Assembly: GCF_036227325.1 (NCBI RefSeq)
Contig: NZ_CP109467.1
Span: 7,192,001 to 7,256,000, forward strand
Origin: Streptomyces sp. NBC_01465
Lineage (GTDB): Bacteria > Actinomycetota > Actinomycetes > Streptomycetales > Streptomycetaceae
Direction: 5' to 3'
DNA length: 64,000 nt
Shown here: positions 27,201 through 34,839 of the stretch, in pieces
Position numbering within the stretch: the first letter of the stretch is position 1
How the letters are laid out: every line of letters begins with the position of its first letter
Notes under the pieces: model-generated
Told to the model about the DNA's origin: nothing
Seen by the model: only the letters and a program-made list of their open reading frames with translations
Database searches by the model: none
Position numbers and translations under genes: made by a program

Positions 27201-27863
27201 GCCCGCCTCGCGGTCAACGGACACGACGTCCTGCACCTGGCCGGGAAGCAGAACCGCGTGGCGGTCTCCCTCTCGGGCGGCCTCAACAAGGTGACCGTGA
27301 CCGGGAGTTCGGCCTCAACCCTCGTCGACCGCCTCAGAGTCACCCTGACCGAGGACAGGCTCCCGGCGCGTTCGTACGAGGCAGCCGACGCCCAGCTCGC
27401 AGGCACCGCGACGCTCACGCCGCTCTCCCTGGCCACCGCAGGAACGGCGATCACCGGTGTGGGCGGCGACCCCGGCAACACCAACACCGCGACCTTCACG
27501 GTCACAGCCGACAAGGCCGGCCTCTACGCCCTGCGCATCCGCTACTCCAACACCGAACAGGCCGAGGCCACCCACTACAACCCGGACCCGCTCGCCCGCC
27601 ACGCCGACATCTCCGTCAACGGCGGTGATCCGGCCCGCGTCGGCTTCCCGCACACCTTCCACCAGAACAACTTCTGGGAGCTGACGGTCCCCGTCCACCT
27701 CAAGAAGGGCCAGAACACGATCACCTTCCGCTCCGAGGAACTGCCCAACTTCGACGGCACCACCTACGCCTCGGACACCTTCCCCGGCGTACCGCTCCGC
27801 TCCCGCTACGCGCCGCTGATCGACCGGATCACGGTGGCGCCGTACGCACGCGAGGTGCGCTGA
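24210..27863 (+). CDS. Secreted multidomain glycoside hydrolase (LamG, Ig-like, clan GH-A barrel, two CBM-like modules)
   Basis: Secreted protein of 1217 residues. Order: signal peptide (about 1-34, ending AQAA); LamG/concanavalin-like module (about 40-255, ending ... GAIDDFTVWHAALSADQV); bacterial Ig-like module (about 265-345); a (beta/alpha)8 hydrolase domain (about 350-760); a CBM35-like module (about 775-935, YEAEDAAHTGTGYTKNG); a linker module; and a C-terminal CBM-like module (about 1050-1215). The hydrolase shows the clan GH-A pair: acid/base Glu468 in PFNEPEGN and candidate nucleophile Glu584 in NINEYAF. It looks closest to GH39-type enzymes, but substrate and family are unproven. 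ATG 24210 has GAGGA upstream. Controlled with the importer by the LacI palindromes. Confidence 0.75.
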   Translation: MPPADRSARRRIPAAVALTLGASLLAAPSSPAQAADSLQPAARYTFDQDDLNSGEITDSSGNGLTASLVNGASAQSVAGADGGKALALPGGAATSDGAYVRLPREVLGSATDLTLSARVKWSGDTSPWQRIFDVGTNATKYLFTTPYNGDGLFRTSVTTGGGGAEAQINGYAKLPADQWRTVTVTLDTSVGRITTYLDGVAVSSAATGIKAADLLESSATAAGYIGKSFYADPLFKGAIDDFTVWHAALSADQVASTVVAPPTLTALAQTSFTLRTSTGTAPALPVAVRSSFSDGYDRDTPVTWDTVPPEKYATPGTFTVAGTAAGRKVTATVTVVPEGRLTVDLASDTGAFHGGASGTLYGVYGPDVPTNNLIEGMGLRTVSTKAQDGPQHPGADALDVVKPLADSTDGDVYIYMTDIHRGFPYQWPGDTPAEKIKLYKEKIATQVDQVLKLPEQYRDNIVFVPFNEPEGNMFGTGEWSYNKVSWLTDPDDYFAAWDDAYRLIKGKMPSARIAGPNTSVLYSQVKGFLTHAVAAGTLPDVITWHELSHPEAVRESVATYRSWEKDLFKGTDREGTQLPVNINEYAFNYHTSVPGQMIQWVSAIEESKVDADIAYWNIDGNLSDSAVQSNRGNGQWWLLNSYASMSGHTLSVAPPFPGTNYTMQGVATLDKDKRQARLLFGGSTGNGHITFADVPKDLFGQTVHAWVREIGWSGQIGDSSGPKLLAEKDLKVGDDGSVDVDFGDGTLPKLKESSAYEIVLSPAGHAKATQAPTDTWQGSYEAEDAAHTGTGYTKNGPEGSTADVSKFYTSGGYDVGGLRTGSDVTLDFTVDVPQDGTYDLSVFANSLNTYDKVKDQGPTNVFLRVDGAASGEKELNLPLGYKWVVWDHTDTKIALTKGRHTLTLAARSADGTRATKGDAIVDRLTLTLPGATAGTQTYEGELAWLGGGAQPVYTLPAAPASGSGAVRLPKGGTATFWVYSPADREATLDVDTLGSANARLAVNGHDVLHLAGKQNRVAVSLSGGLNKVTVTGSSASTLVDRLRVTLTEDRLPARSYEAADAQLAGTATLTPLSLATAGTAITGVGGDPGNTNTATFTVTADKAGLYALRIRYSNTEQAEATHYNPDPLARHADISVNGGDPARVGFPHTFHQNNFWELTVPVHLKKGQNTITFRSEELPNFDGTTYASDTFPGVPLRSRYAPLIDRITVAPYAREVR

Positions 27864-27876
27864 CCCTGTGCCGATG

Positions 27877-27908
27877 TGCCTCCGCCGCGTATCAATGCGG
27901 CGGAGGCA
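27877..27908. terminator. Bidirectional terminator
   Basis: TGCCTCCGCCGC (27877-27888), loop of 8, GCGGCGGAGGCA (27897-27908): a perfect 12-base stem in the 53-base gap between the convergent glycosidase and PNGase A genes. Confidence 0.85.
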
Positions 27909-27916
27909 CCGGGCAG

Positions 27917-29485
27917 TCAGCAGCCGCGTACGTCCTTCGTCAGCACTCCCTGCTCCGTCGCCAGCGTGCGGTCGTAGCACGTGCCGGGAGCGCGCAGCCG
28001 GTAGTGCTCACCGGTCGTGGCCACCGCCTTCCGGTCCTCGCGGGCGACGTTGAGGGTGAAGGCGGCGTCACCGTTGTAGGTGTCGTCGATACGGGTGGCG
28101 CCGATCCGTGCGTGGTCGCCGATGGACATGATCACGCGCAGCCGGTCGGCGCTGTCGATGGTGAAGCGGCCGTCGAGCGTGTAGGTGCGATCGGTGCGGG
28201 AGACATGCCCGTTGGTGGTCACGGCCTGGCGGTCGGTCCACTTCCCGGTCTGGTTGTCGACGGTCTCGTCCGGCGTCCACTGGTGGTCGATCGCCGTGGT
28301 GAGGGCCCGCTCGACCGTCGTGGTGACCCGGCCGTGGGAGGTGTTGACGTAACCGCTGACCTTCAGACGGTCGGCGCCGTCGGTCGCCAGATGCCGCTGC
28401 GTGCCGTCGGTGAAGGTGTTGTGGACCGCAGGATCGGCCTTCTCGTACGAGGTCAGGGCCCCCGTCACCACCGACTTGTGCGCGTCCTGCCACACCAGGA
28501 TGTTCGTCGGCGCGCTCCACCCGGACTGCCCGGCCGGAACCCCGGCGACCGACACGTCGACCGAGTGCGCCTTGCCGTCGTTGAGCAGACCCGCGTACGG
28601 GGTGAGGTCGACGGTCAGCGGCCGCACGTCGAACGCGGTGGGCGAGGGAATCACCGACCACAGATACGGCGAACCGCCGCCCGTCCACACATTCGGGTAC
28701 GGCGAGGCGATCCCGGCGACCTTGCCGTCGACGCTCACCTGCACCTCGCGGTACGGGCCGCTGTCGCCGGCCTGGCAGGAGTACGAGGCGTCGGGGGTGG
28801 TCGCCGAGTACCAGAACTCCTCGCAGCCGCCGCCCGATCCGGTGGCGTACACCTCGGCGAGGATCCGCTCGGAGTTGCGCGGCGTGGTCAGCGAGGTGCC
28901 GAGCGGGATGACCTGGTCGGGGACGGAGGAGGCGGCGCGGGCGGAGCCGTGGGCGGCGTAGAAGGTGAGCGTCACCTTGACGTCGAAGATGCCCGTGTAG
29001 GTGTCGTTGACAACGTTACCTATGAGCATGCTGACGGGCTGGGGGCTGCTCAGGGTCTTCTCGTACTGGGTCACGTCCTTCTCGACCGACCAGTTGATCC
29101 CGTCCTGCGAGGGCTCGGGCGTGGACGTACGGAAGATGTGCACACCTCCGATGTCCAGATACCCGAGGCGGTCGTACTGCCGCCCCTTCACGTTCCCGTC
29201 CATCCGCAGAACCACCTTGGACCAGCGCCCGGGGGAGCCGCAGGCGGTGGGCGGGGTGTAGGTGCCGGTGTACGGGGTGAAGTCCTTGAACTGCGCCTCC
29301 GCGACCGTGACCGAGCACGACTTGGTGTGCGGCGTGGCGATGGGCGGGGCAGCGGTCACGGGGTCGTGGTAGTCGGTCCCGAACACCGGCGGAACGGTGA
29401 CCGCGGAGGCGGGGGTACCGCTCACGGCCAGTCCGAGAGCGGCGAGCAGGCTGGTCAGCAGCATCGTGGATCTCATGCGTCTCAT
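27917..29485 (-). CDS. Secreted peptide-N-glycosidase A-like amidase
   Basis: Secreted protein of 522 residues resembling peptide-N4-(N-acetyl-beta-glucosaminyl)asparagine amidase A, which releases whole N-glycans, including core alpha-1,3-fucosylated plant ones. After a signal peptide (MRRMRSTMLLTSLLAALGLAVSG...ASA) it shows the characteristic N-terminal run CSVTVAEAQFKDFTPYTGTYTPP and GRWSKVVLRMDGNVKGRQYDRLGYLDIGGVHIFRTSTPEP, and later FDVKVTLTFYAA. Length is near the plant and fungal enzymes. The start could be either of two closely spaced ATGs (29485 or 29476); no clear ribosome binding site is visible. It is convergent with the LacI-controlled glycosidase and 65 bases downstream of the ferredoxin reductase, with no CGAACCGGTTCG site. 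Confidence 0.82.
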   Translation of the reverse strand: MRRMRSTMLLTSLLAALGLAVSGTPASAVTVPPVFGTDYHDPVTAAPPIATPHTKSCSVTVAEAQFKDFTPYTGTYTPPTACGSPGRWSKVVLRMDGNVKGRQYDRLGYLDIGGVHIFRTSTPEPSQDGINWSVEKDVTQYEKTLSSPQPVSMLIGNVVNDTYTGIFDVKVTLTFYAAHGSARAASSVPDQVIPLGTSLTTPRNSERILAEVYATGSGGGCEEFWYSATTPDASYSCQAGDSGPYREVQVSVDGKVAGIASPYPNVWTGGGSPYLWSVIPSPTAFDVRPLTVDLTPYAGLLNDGKAHSVDVSVAGVPAGQSGWSAPTNILVWQDAHKSVVTGALTSYEKADPAVHNTFTDGTQRHLATDGADRLKVSGYVNTSHGRVTTTVERALTTAIDHQWTPDETVDNQTGKWTDRQAVTTNGHVSRTDRTYTLDGRFTIDSADRLRVIMSIGDHARIGATRIDDTYNGDAAFTLNVAREDRKAVATTGEHYRLRAPGTCYDRTLATEQGVLTKDVRGC

Positions 29486-29550
29486 ACGACGCAGTGAACA
29501 TGCGCGGACCAGCCTGCTACGGGGAGTTGGTCAACTTGTGATCGGAGCTT

Positions 29551-30915
29551 TCACGCGCCGCTCTCGCGGAGCATGTCCTCGCGCTCGACGAGCTTGACGC
29601 GCTCGCGGCCCTGCGGCTCGCCCAGTGCCTTCTCCGCGGCGTCCAGCTTGTACCAGCCCTCCCAGGTGGTGAAGCGGACCTCGCGCTCGGTGAGGAAGGC
29701 GTCGACGGCCTCGGGCGCCGGGGCGGCCGGGGCCCGGAGGCGGCCCTCCGAGTGGTCAGCCAGGAGGTTGGCGACGGTCTCGTTGGCGTCGCCCTTGGTG
29801 TGGCCGATCAGGCCGACCGGGCCGCGCCGGATCCACCCCGTCACGTACGTCGACGCGACGTGTGCGCCGGAGCCGTCGATCACCCGGCCGCCCTCGTCGG
29901 GGACGGTGCCCGAGGCGGCGTCCCAGGGGAGCTTCGGCAGTTCGTCGGAGAGGTAGCCGACCGCGCGGTAGACCGAGCCCAGGTCCCAGTCCTTGAAGAC
30001 GCCGGTGCCCTTTACGTTGCCGGTGCCGTCCAGCTCGGTGCGCTCGGTCCGCAGGCCGGTGACCTGGCCGTCCTCGCCGAGGATCTCCACCGGGGACTCG
30101 AAGAAGTGCAGGAACAGCTTGTGCGGGCGCGTGCCCACGTCGCGGATCGCCCAGTTCTCCAGCGTCTTGGCGACCATGTCGGCCTGCTTGTTGCCGCGCC
30201 GGGTGGTGATCGACCCCTCGTCGTAGTCGATGTCCTCGGGGTCGACGATGACCTCGATGGTCGGGGAGTGGTCCAGCTCGCGCAGCTCCATCGGGCTGAA
30301 CTTGGCCTGCGCCGGGCCGCGCCGGCCGAAGACGTGGATCTCGCGGGCGCGATTGGCCTTCAGGCCGTCGTACACGTTGGCCGGGATCTCGGTGGGCAGC
30401 AGCTCGTCGGCGGTCTTGGCGAGGATGCGGGCCACGTCGAGCGCCACGTTGCCGACGCCGAGTACGGCGACCTTCTCGGCGTCGAGGGGCCAGGTGCGCG
30501 GGACGTCGGGGTGGCCGTCGTACCAGGAGACGAAGTCGGCGGCGCCGTAGGAGCCGTCGAGGTCGATGCCGGGGATCGTCAGCGCGCGGTCGGCCGTGGC
30601 GCCCGTGGAGAAGATCACCGCGTCGTAGAACGAGCGCAGGTCGTCGAGGGAGATGTCGCTCGGGTAGTCGACATTGCCGAAGAGACGGACCTGCGGCTTG
30701 TCGAGCACCTGGTGCAGCGCGGCGACGATGCCCTTGATCCGCGGGTGGTCGGGTGCCACGCCGTAGCGGATCAGTCCGAACGGGGCGGGCATCCGCTCGA
30801 AGAGGTCGATGGAGACGCCGGGAGCGGCGGCGGTGTCCGACTTGAGCAGCGCGTCTGCGGCGTAGATCCCTGCGGGTCCGGCTCCGACGATCGCTACCCG
30901 CAGGGGGCGAGGCAT
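29551..30915 (-). CDS. fprA: Ferredoxin/adrenodoxin-NADP reductase (FprA type)
   Basis: FAD enzyme of 454 residues that passes electrons between NADPH and ferredoxins, for instance for cytochromes P450 or Fe-S assembly. The FAD motif is GAGPAG (residues 11-16), followed by IDLFERMPAPFGLIRYGVAPDHP, a signature of the adrenodoxin reductase group. The NADP motif is VLGVGNVALDVARIL. TGWIRRGPVGLIGHTKGDANETV near the C-terminus matches Mycobacterium FprA. GAAGGGAA precedes the ATG. An iron box lies about 65-85 bases upstream, suggesting induction when iron is scarce. Confidence 0.93.
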   Translation of the reverse strand: MPRPLRVAIVGAGPAGIYAADALLKSDTAAAPGVSIDLFERMPAPFGLIRYGVAPDHPRIKGIVAALHQVLDKPQVRLFGNVDYPSDISLDDLRSFYDAVIFSTGATADRALTIPGIDLDGSYGAADFVSWYDGHPDVPRTWPLDAEKVAVLGVGNVALDVARILAKTADELLPTEIPANVYDGLKANRAREIHVFGRRGPAQAKFSPMELRELDHSPTIEVIVDPEDIDYDEGSITTRRGNKQADMVAKTLENWAIRDVGTRPHKLFLHFFESPVEILGEDGQVTGLRTERTELDGTGNVKGTGVFKDWDLGSVYRAVGYLSDELPKLPWDAASGTVPDEGGRVIDGSGAHVASTYVTGWIRRGPVGLIGHTKGDANETVANLLADHSEGRLRAPAAPAPEAVDAFLTEREVRFTTWEGWYKLDAAEKALGEPQGRERVKLVEREDMLRESGA

Positions 30916-30979
30916 GTTCAGGTTCCCTTCGAGGGCGCTGGTGAGAGGTGGGTGTGGTGGGCCACCTGATGTCCGACTC

Positions 30980-30998
30980 TAAACTAAGGCAAGCCTAA
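30980..30998. promoter_or_regulatory. Iron box (DmdR/IdeR-type) upstream of fprA
   Basis: The 19-base element TAAACTAAGGCAAGCCTAA agrees with the actinobacterial iron-box consensus TWAGGTWAGSCTWACCTWA at about 16 positions and has the same dyad symmetry. On the minus strand the possible -35 TTGCCT and -10 TAGAGT fall inside or beside it, so an iron-loaded DmdR repressor would block fprA. The rest of 30916-31030 shows nothing else. Confidence 0.7.
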
Positions 30999-31121
30999 GT
31001 CGACAGGCGGGGTCGGTAAGGGGGGCCCGTTCGAGACTTCGTTCCATGGATGCGGGGGTTCTGCCGCCCGCCTTCAGGTCTTGGCGTCAGCACGGGGGAG
31101 AGGGTGTTCTGTCCAACCCTC

Positions 31122-31163
31122 TTGACAGGTTCACGGCCTTCCAACACTGTGGGAGCGCTCCCA
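31122..31163 (+). promoter_or_regulatory. Xylanase promoter with perfect CebR operator
   Basis: -35 TTGACA (31122-31127), 17-base spacer, -10 CACTGT (31145-31150), then TGGGAGCGCTCCCA (31150-31163), identical to the 14-base site of the cellobiose/cellotriose-responsive repressor CebR (established in Streptomyces). The site covers the expected transcription start. The remaining 120 bases to the xylanase ATG are a leader with no further element that I recognise. Confidence 0.85.
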
Positions 31164-31283
31164 AGGCTTCATGTTTCGCAGCACCCCCACCAGAGCCGCG
31201 TGGAGGGGCCGGCGGTCCCGAACCCGGGTCGGACCCGGATCAGGGGCCTCGGCGCTCACGCGTAACGGAGAGAGGATCCAGCG

Positions 31284-33122
31284 ATGACGCTGGCGCCAGC
31301 ACCCCCGTACAGAAGCCGGCACCGGAGCATTCGGCGTGGTCTGACCGCCGCGTTGATCACCGCTGCCACTGTGCTGCTCCCGGTCACTGCCGCCGGGGCG
31401 GCACCGACCGGGACCGCAGTCGCTGCCGCGTCCCCCACGCTGAACGAACTGGCCGCGGCCAAGGGCCGCTACTTCGCCTCGGCCACCGACAACCCCGAGC
31501 TGACCGACACCTCGTACACCGCCACCCTGGGCAGCGAGTTCGGGCAGATCACGCCCGGCAACTCGATGAAGTGGGACACCACGGAGCCGCAGCGCGGCCA
31601 GTTCAGCTTCGCCAAGGGCGACGCGGTCGTCAGCTTCGCGCAGGCGCACGGCCAGGACGTACGCGGCCACACCCTGGTCTGGCACAGCCAATTGCCCGGC
31701 TGGGTCTCCGCGCTTCCCGCGAGCGAGGTGCGCGCGGCCATGGAGAGCCACATCGCCGGTGAGGCCGGTCATTACAAGGGCCGGATCAAGGCCTGGGACG
31801 TGGTCAACGAGCCGTTCAACGACGACGGGACGTACCGGACCTCGCCGTTCTATAACGCGATGGGCAAGGACTACATCGCCTACGCGCTGCAGGCCGCCCA
31901 CGCCGCGGACCCGGGCGCGAAGCTCTACATCAACGACTACAACACCGACGGTCTCGGCGCGAAGAGCGACGCCATGTACAACCTGGTCAGGGACCTGAAG
32001 GCGCAGGGCGTGCCCATCGACGGCGTGGGCTTCCAGGCCCATCTGGCCGTCCAGTACGGCTTCCCTACGCAGATGCAGCAGAACCTCCAGCGCTTCGCCG
32101 ACCTCGGCGTGGACGTGGCCGTCACCGAGCTCGACGTACGGATGGTGCTGCCCGCCGACGCCACGAAGCTCGCGGCACAGTCCGACTACTACCGCCGGGT
32201 CACCGAGGCCTGCCTGGGCGTATCCCGCTGCGTCGGGATCACGATCTGGGACTACACGGACAAGTACTCGTGGGTCCCGGGCACCTTCTCCGGCCAGGGG
32301 CTGGCCTGCCTGTGGGACGCGAACCTCCAGCCGAAACCGGTGCTCGACGTGGTGCGTACGGCACTTGGTGCCACTGGAAGCGGTGATACGACAGCGCCGT
32401 CGGTGCCTGCGGGCCTGACGGTGACCGGCACGTCGTCGTCGTCGGTGTCGCTGTCGTGGACGGCTTCGACCGACAGCGTCGGGGTGACGGGCTACGACAT
32501 CTTCCGTGGTGGCACGCAGGTGGGTTCCTCGACGGGCACGTCGTTCACCAACTCGGGTCTGTCGGCGTCGACTTCGTACAGCTTTACCGTGCGGGCGAAG
32601 GATGCTGCGGGCAATGTGTCCGCTCAGTCGTCGCCGGTGACGGGGGCGACCACCGCCGGTTCAGGTGGTGGCGGCTCGCTCAAGGTGCAGTACAAGAACA
32701 ACGACTCCGCGGCCGGGGACAACCAGATCAAGCCCGGGTTGCAGCTGGTGAACACGGGCAGCGGCGCGGTCGCACTGTCTTCGGTGAAGATCCGTTACTG
32801 GTTCAGCGGTGAGGCGGGTTCCTCGAACTACTCGGCATGGTGCGACTACGCGGTCGTCGGCTGCGGGTCCCTGAGCCAGTCCGTCAGCTCCTCCGGCTCG
32901 TCCACGGCAGGTGCCGATCATTACCTCGAAGTCGGCTTCTCCTCCGGGTCGTTGGCGGCCGGGGCCTCCTCGGGCGAGATGCAGTTGCGGTTCGCCAAGA
33001 GCGACTGGTCGAACTTCAGCGAGGCCGACGACTACAGCCGGGGTACCAACACGTCCTTCGCGGACGCCCCGAAGATCGGCGTCTACGTGAACGGCACGCT
33101 CGTCTGGGGCGCCGCCCCCTAG
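31284..33122 (+). CDS. Secreted endo-1,4-beta-xylanase, GH10 + FnIII + CBM3
   Basis: Secreted xylanase of 612 residues. Signal peptide about 1-39; GH10 barrel about 48-355 with acid/base Glu176 (WDVVNEPF) and nucleophile Glu282 (VTELDVR), and the substrate motif GHTLVWHSQLPGW; FnIII module about 370-455; C-terminal CBM3 about 465-612 (KVQYKNNDSAAGDNQIKPGLQL ... DWSNFSEADDYS). CBM3 binds crystalline cellulose, keeping the xylanase on plant walls. GGAGAGAGGA lies near the ATG. It is directly controlled by a CebR box and is the first of four similar modular enzymes. The FnIII-CBM3 part is nearly identical in sequence to that of the GH6 gene. Confidence 0.93.
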   Translation: MTLAPAPPYRSRHRSIRRGLTAALITAATVLLPVTAAGAAPTGTAVAAASPTLNELAAAKGRYFASATDNPELTDTSYTATLGSEFGQITPGNSMKWDTTEPQRGQFSFAKGDAVVSFAQAHGQDVRGHTLVWHSQLPGWVSALPASEVRAAMESHIAGEAGHYKGRIKAWDVVNEPFNDDGTYRTSPFYNAMGKDYIAYALQAAHAADPGAKLYINDYNTDGLGAKSDAMYNLVRDLKAQGVPIDGVGFQAHLAVQYGFPTQMQQNLQRFADLGVDVAVTELDVRMVLPADATKLAAQSDYYRRVTEACLGVSRCVGITIWDYTDKYSWVPGTFSGQGLACLWDANLQPKPVLDVVRTALGATGSGDTTAPSVPAGLTVTGTSSSSVSLSWTASTDSVGVTGYDIFRGGTQVGSSTGTSFTNSGLSASTSYSFTVRAKDAAGNVSAQSSPVTGATTAGSGGGGSLKVQYKNNDSAAGDNQIKPGLQLVNTGSGAVALSSVKIRYWFSGEAGSSNYSAWCDYAVVGCGSLSQSVSSSGSSTAGADHYLEVGFSSGSLAAGASSGEMQLRFAKSDWSNFSEADDYSRGTNTSFADAPKIGVYVNGTLVWGAAP

Positions 33123-33131
33123 CCCCCGATC

Positions 33132-33176
33132 GTGCCGCCGCACCGGTGACCCGGAGCATCCCCGGTGCGGCGGCAC
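33132..33176 (+). terminator. Terminator after the xylanase gene
   Basis: GTGCCGCCGCACCGG (33132-33146), loop of 15, CCGGTGCGGCGGCAC (33162-33176): a perfect 15-base stem 10 bases after the xylanase stop. It implies that the next gene has its own promoter or depends on read-through. Confidence 0.8.
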
Positions 33177-33232
33177 CCCCCTTCCGAGCACGGACCCCTA
33201 CCCCCGCACGCCCTCATCCCCCTGGAGGACTT

Positions 33233-34810
33233 GTGCCACATCCCCGGATATCCCCCCGACCCCTCTCGCTCGCCGGACGGCTGCGCGGCGCACTCGCCGG
33301 CGCGACCGCCGCGCTGCTGCTCGCCGGAGCAGCGCTGATCGGCGGCGCGGCACCGGCCGCCGCGGCCACCGTGAGCGACTGCACCCCATGGGGCTTCACC
33401 TCACTGCAGAACGACACGTACGCCTACCAGCAGAACGAGTGGAACTCCACCGCCCAGCAGTGCGCGAGCATCGACACCACCACCGGCGCCTGGACCGTCA
33501 CCTCGGCCAACTTCAACCTCCCCACCAACGGCGCCCCGGCCACGTACCCGTCCACCTTCAAGGGCTGCCACTGGGGCACCTGCACCTCCGGCAGCGGACT
33601 GCCGATCAAGGTCTCGGACCTCGGCTCGGCCACCACCTCGTGGTCGACGACGCAGGTCGCGTCCGGTGTGTACGACGTGGCGATGGACATCTGGTTCAAC
33701 TCCACGCCCGTTGCCGCCGACCAGCCGGACGGCACCGAGGTGATGGTCTGGATGAACCGCCGCGGCGGCGTCCAGCCGATCGGCTCGCGCACGGCGACGG
33801 TGTCGCTCGGCGGTCTGACCTGGGACGTGTGGACGGGGCCCGGAGCCTCGGGCTGGAAGGTCGTCTCCTACGTCCTCCAGAACGGTGCCACCTCGTTCAC
33901 CGATCTGAACCTCAAGGCGCTCTTCGACGACTCGGTCGCCCGCGGTCAGATCAACCCCGCGCACTACCTCATCGACGCCGAAGCCGGATTCGAGATCTGG
34001 CAGGGAGGCCAGGGCCTGGCCTCCAACAGCTTCTCCTTCTCGGCGAGTTCGCGCTCCACCGGCGGCGACACCCAGGCCCCGACCGTGCCGGCCGGACTCA
34101 CGGTGACCGGCACGACGCCCTCCGGCGCCTCCCTCTCGTGGGCGGCCGCGACCGACAACACGGGTGTGACGGGCTACGACGTGTTCCGCGGCGGTACGCA
34201 GGTGGGCACGGTCTCCGGCACCACGTTCACGGACTCCGGGCTCACCGCCTCGACCGCGTACAGCTACACGGTGCGCGCACACGACGCCGCCGGGAACGTC
34301 TCCGCGCAGTCGTCCCCGGTCACGGCCACGACCCGGCCGGGCAGCACGGGCGGCGGCGGATCGCTGAAGGCGCAGTACAAGAACAACGACTCCTCCGCAG
34401 GCGACAGCCAGATCAAACCGGGCCTGCAACTCGTCAACACCAGTACGGCGGCGGTGGATCTCTCCCGCGTGACCGTCCGCTACTGGTTCACCGGTGAGAG
34501 CGGTTCGTCGTCGTACAGCACCTGGTGCGACTGGGCCGCCATCGGCTGCAACCGCCTGACGCAGAAGGTCACCGCGCTGTCCGGCGCCCGCCCCGGCGCC
34601 GACCGCTACCTGGAGGTCGGCTTCACCGCCGGCAGCAGCCTCGCGGCGGGCGCATCGACCGGCGAGGCGCAGCTCCGCCTCAACAAGAGCGACTGGTCGA
34701 ACTTCAGCGAGGCCGACGACTACAGCCGCTCCACCACCGCGTCCTTCGCGGACGCGCCCAAGATCACCGTCTATCTGGACGGTCAGCTCGCGTACGGCAT
34801 CGAACCCTGA
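33233..34810 (+). CDS. Secreted endo-1,4-beta-glucanase, GH12 + FnIII + CBM3
   Basis: Secreted cellulase of 525 residues. It starts at GTG, with GGAGGA just upstream. Signal peptide about 1-45 (LAGRLRGALAGATAALLLAGAAL ... AAAA). The GH12 jelly roll spans about 46-272, with the two catalytic glutamates Glu169 (GTEVMVWMN) and Glu254 (AGFEIWQGG). An FnIII module (about 278-365) and a CBM3 (about 378-525) follow. The enzyme cuts internal beta-1,4 bonds of amorphous cellulose. Only 29 bases separate it from the GH6 gene, so the two are probably co-transcribed. There is no CebR box in the gap before it. Confidence 0.93.
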   Translation: MPHPRISPRPLSLAGRLRGALAGATAALLLAGAALIGGAAPAAAATVSDCTPWGFTSLQNDTYAYQQNEWNSTAQQCASIDTTTGAWTVTSANFNLPTNGAPATYPSTFKGCHWGTCTSGSGLPIKVSDLGSATTSWSTTQVASGVYDVAMDIWFNSTPVAADQPDGTEVMVWMNRRGGVQPIGSRTATVSLGGLTWDVWTGPGASGWKVVSYVLQNGATSFTDLNLKALFDDSVARGQINPAHYLIDAEAGFEIWQGGQGLASNSFSFSASSRSTGGDTQAPTVPAGLTVTGTTPSGASLSWAAATDNTGVTGYDVFRGGTQVGTVSGTTFTDSGLTASTAYSYTVRAHDAAGNVSAQSSPVTATTRPGSTGGGGSLKAQYKNNDSSAGDSQIKPGLQLVNTSTAAVDLSRVTVRYWFTGESGSSSYSTWCDWAAIGCNRLTQKVTALSGARPGADRYLEVGFTAGSSLAAGASTGEAQLRLNKSDWSNFSEADDYSRSTTASFADAPKITVYLDGQLAYGIEP

Positions 34811-34839
34811 TATCCCCCGAAAGGAATACGAGAGCCGCG

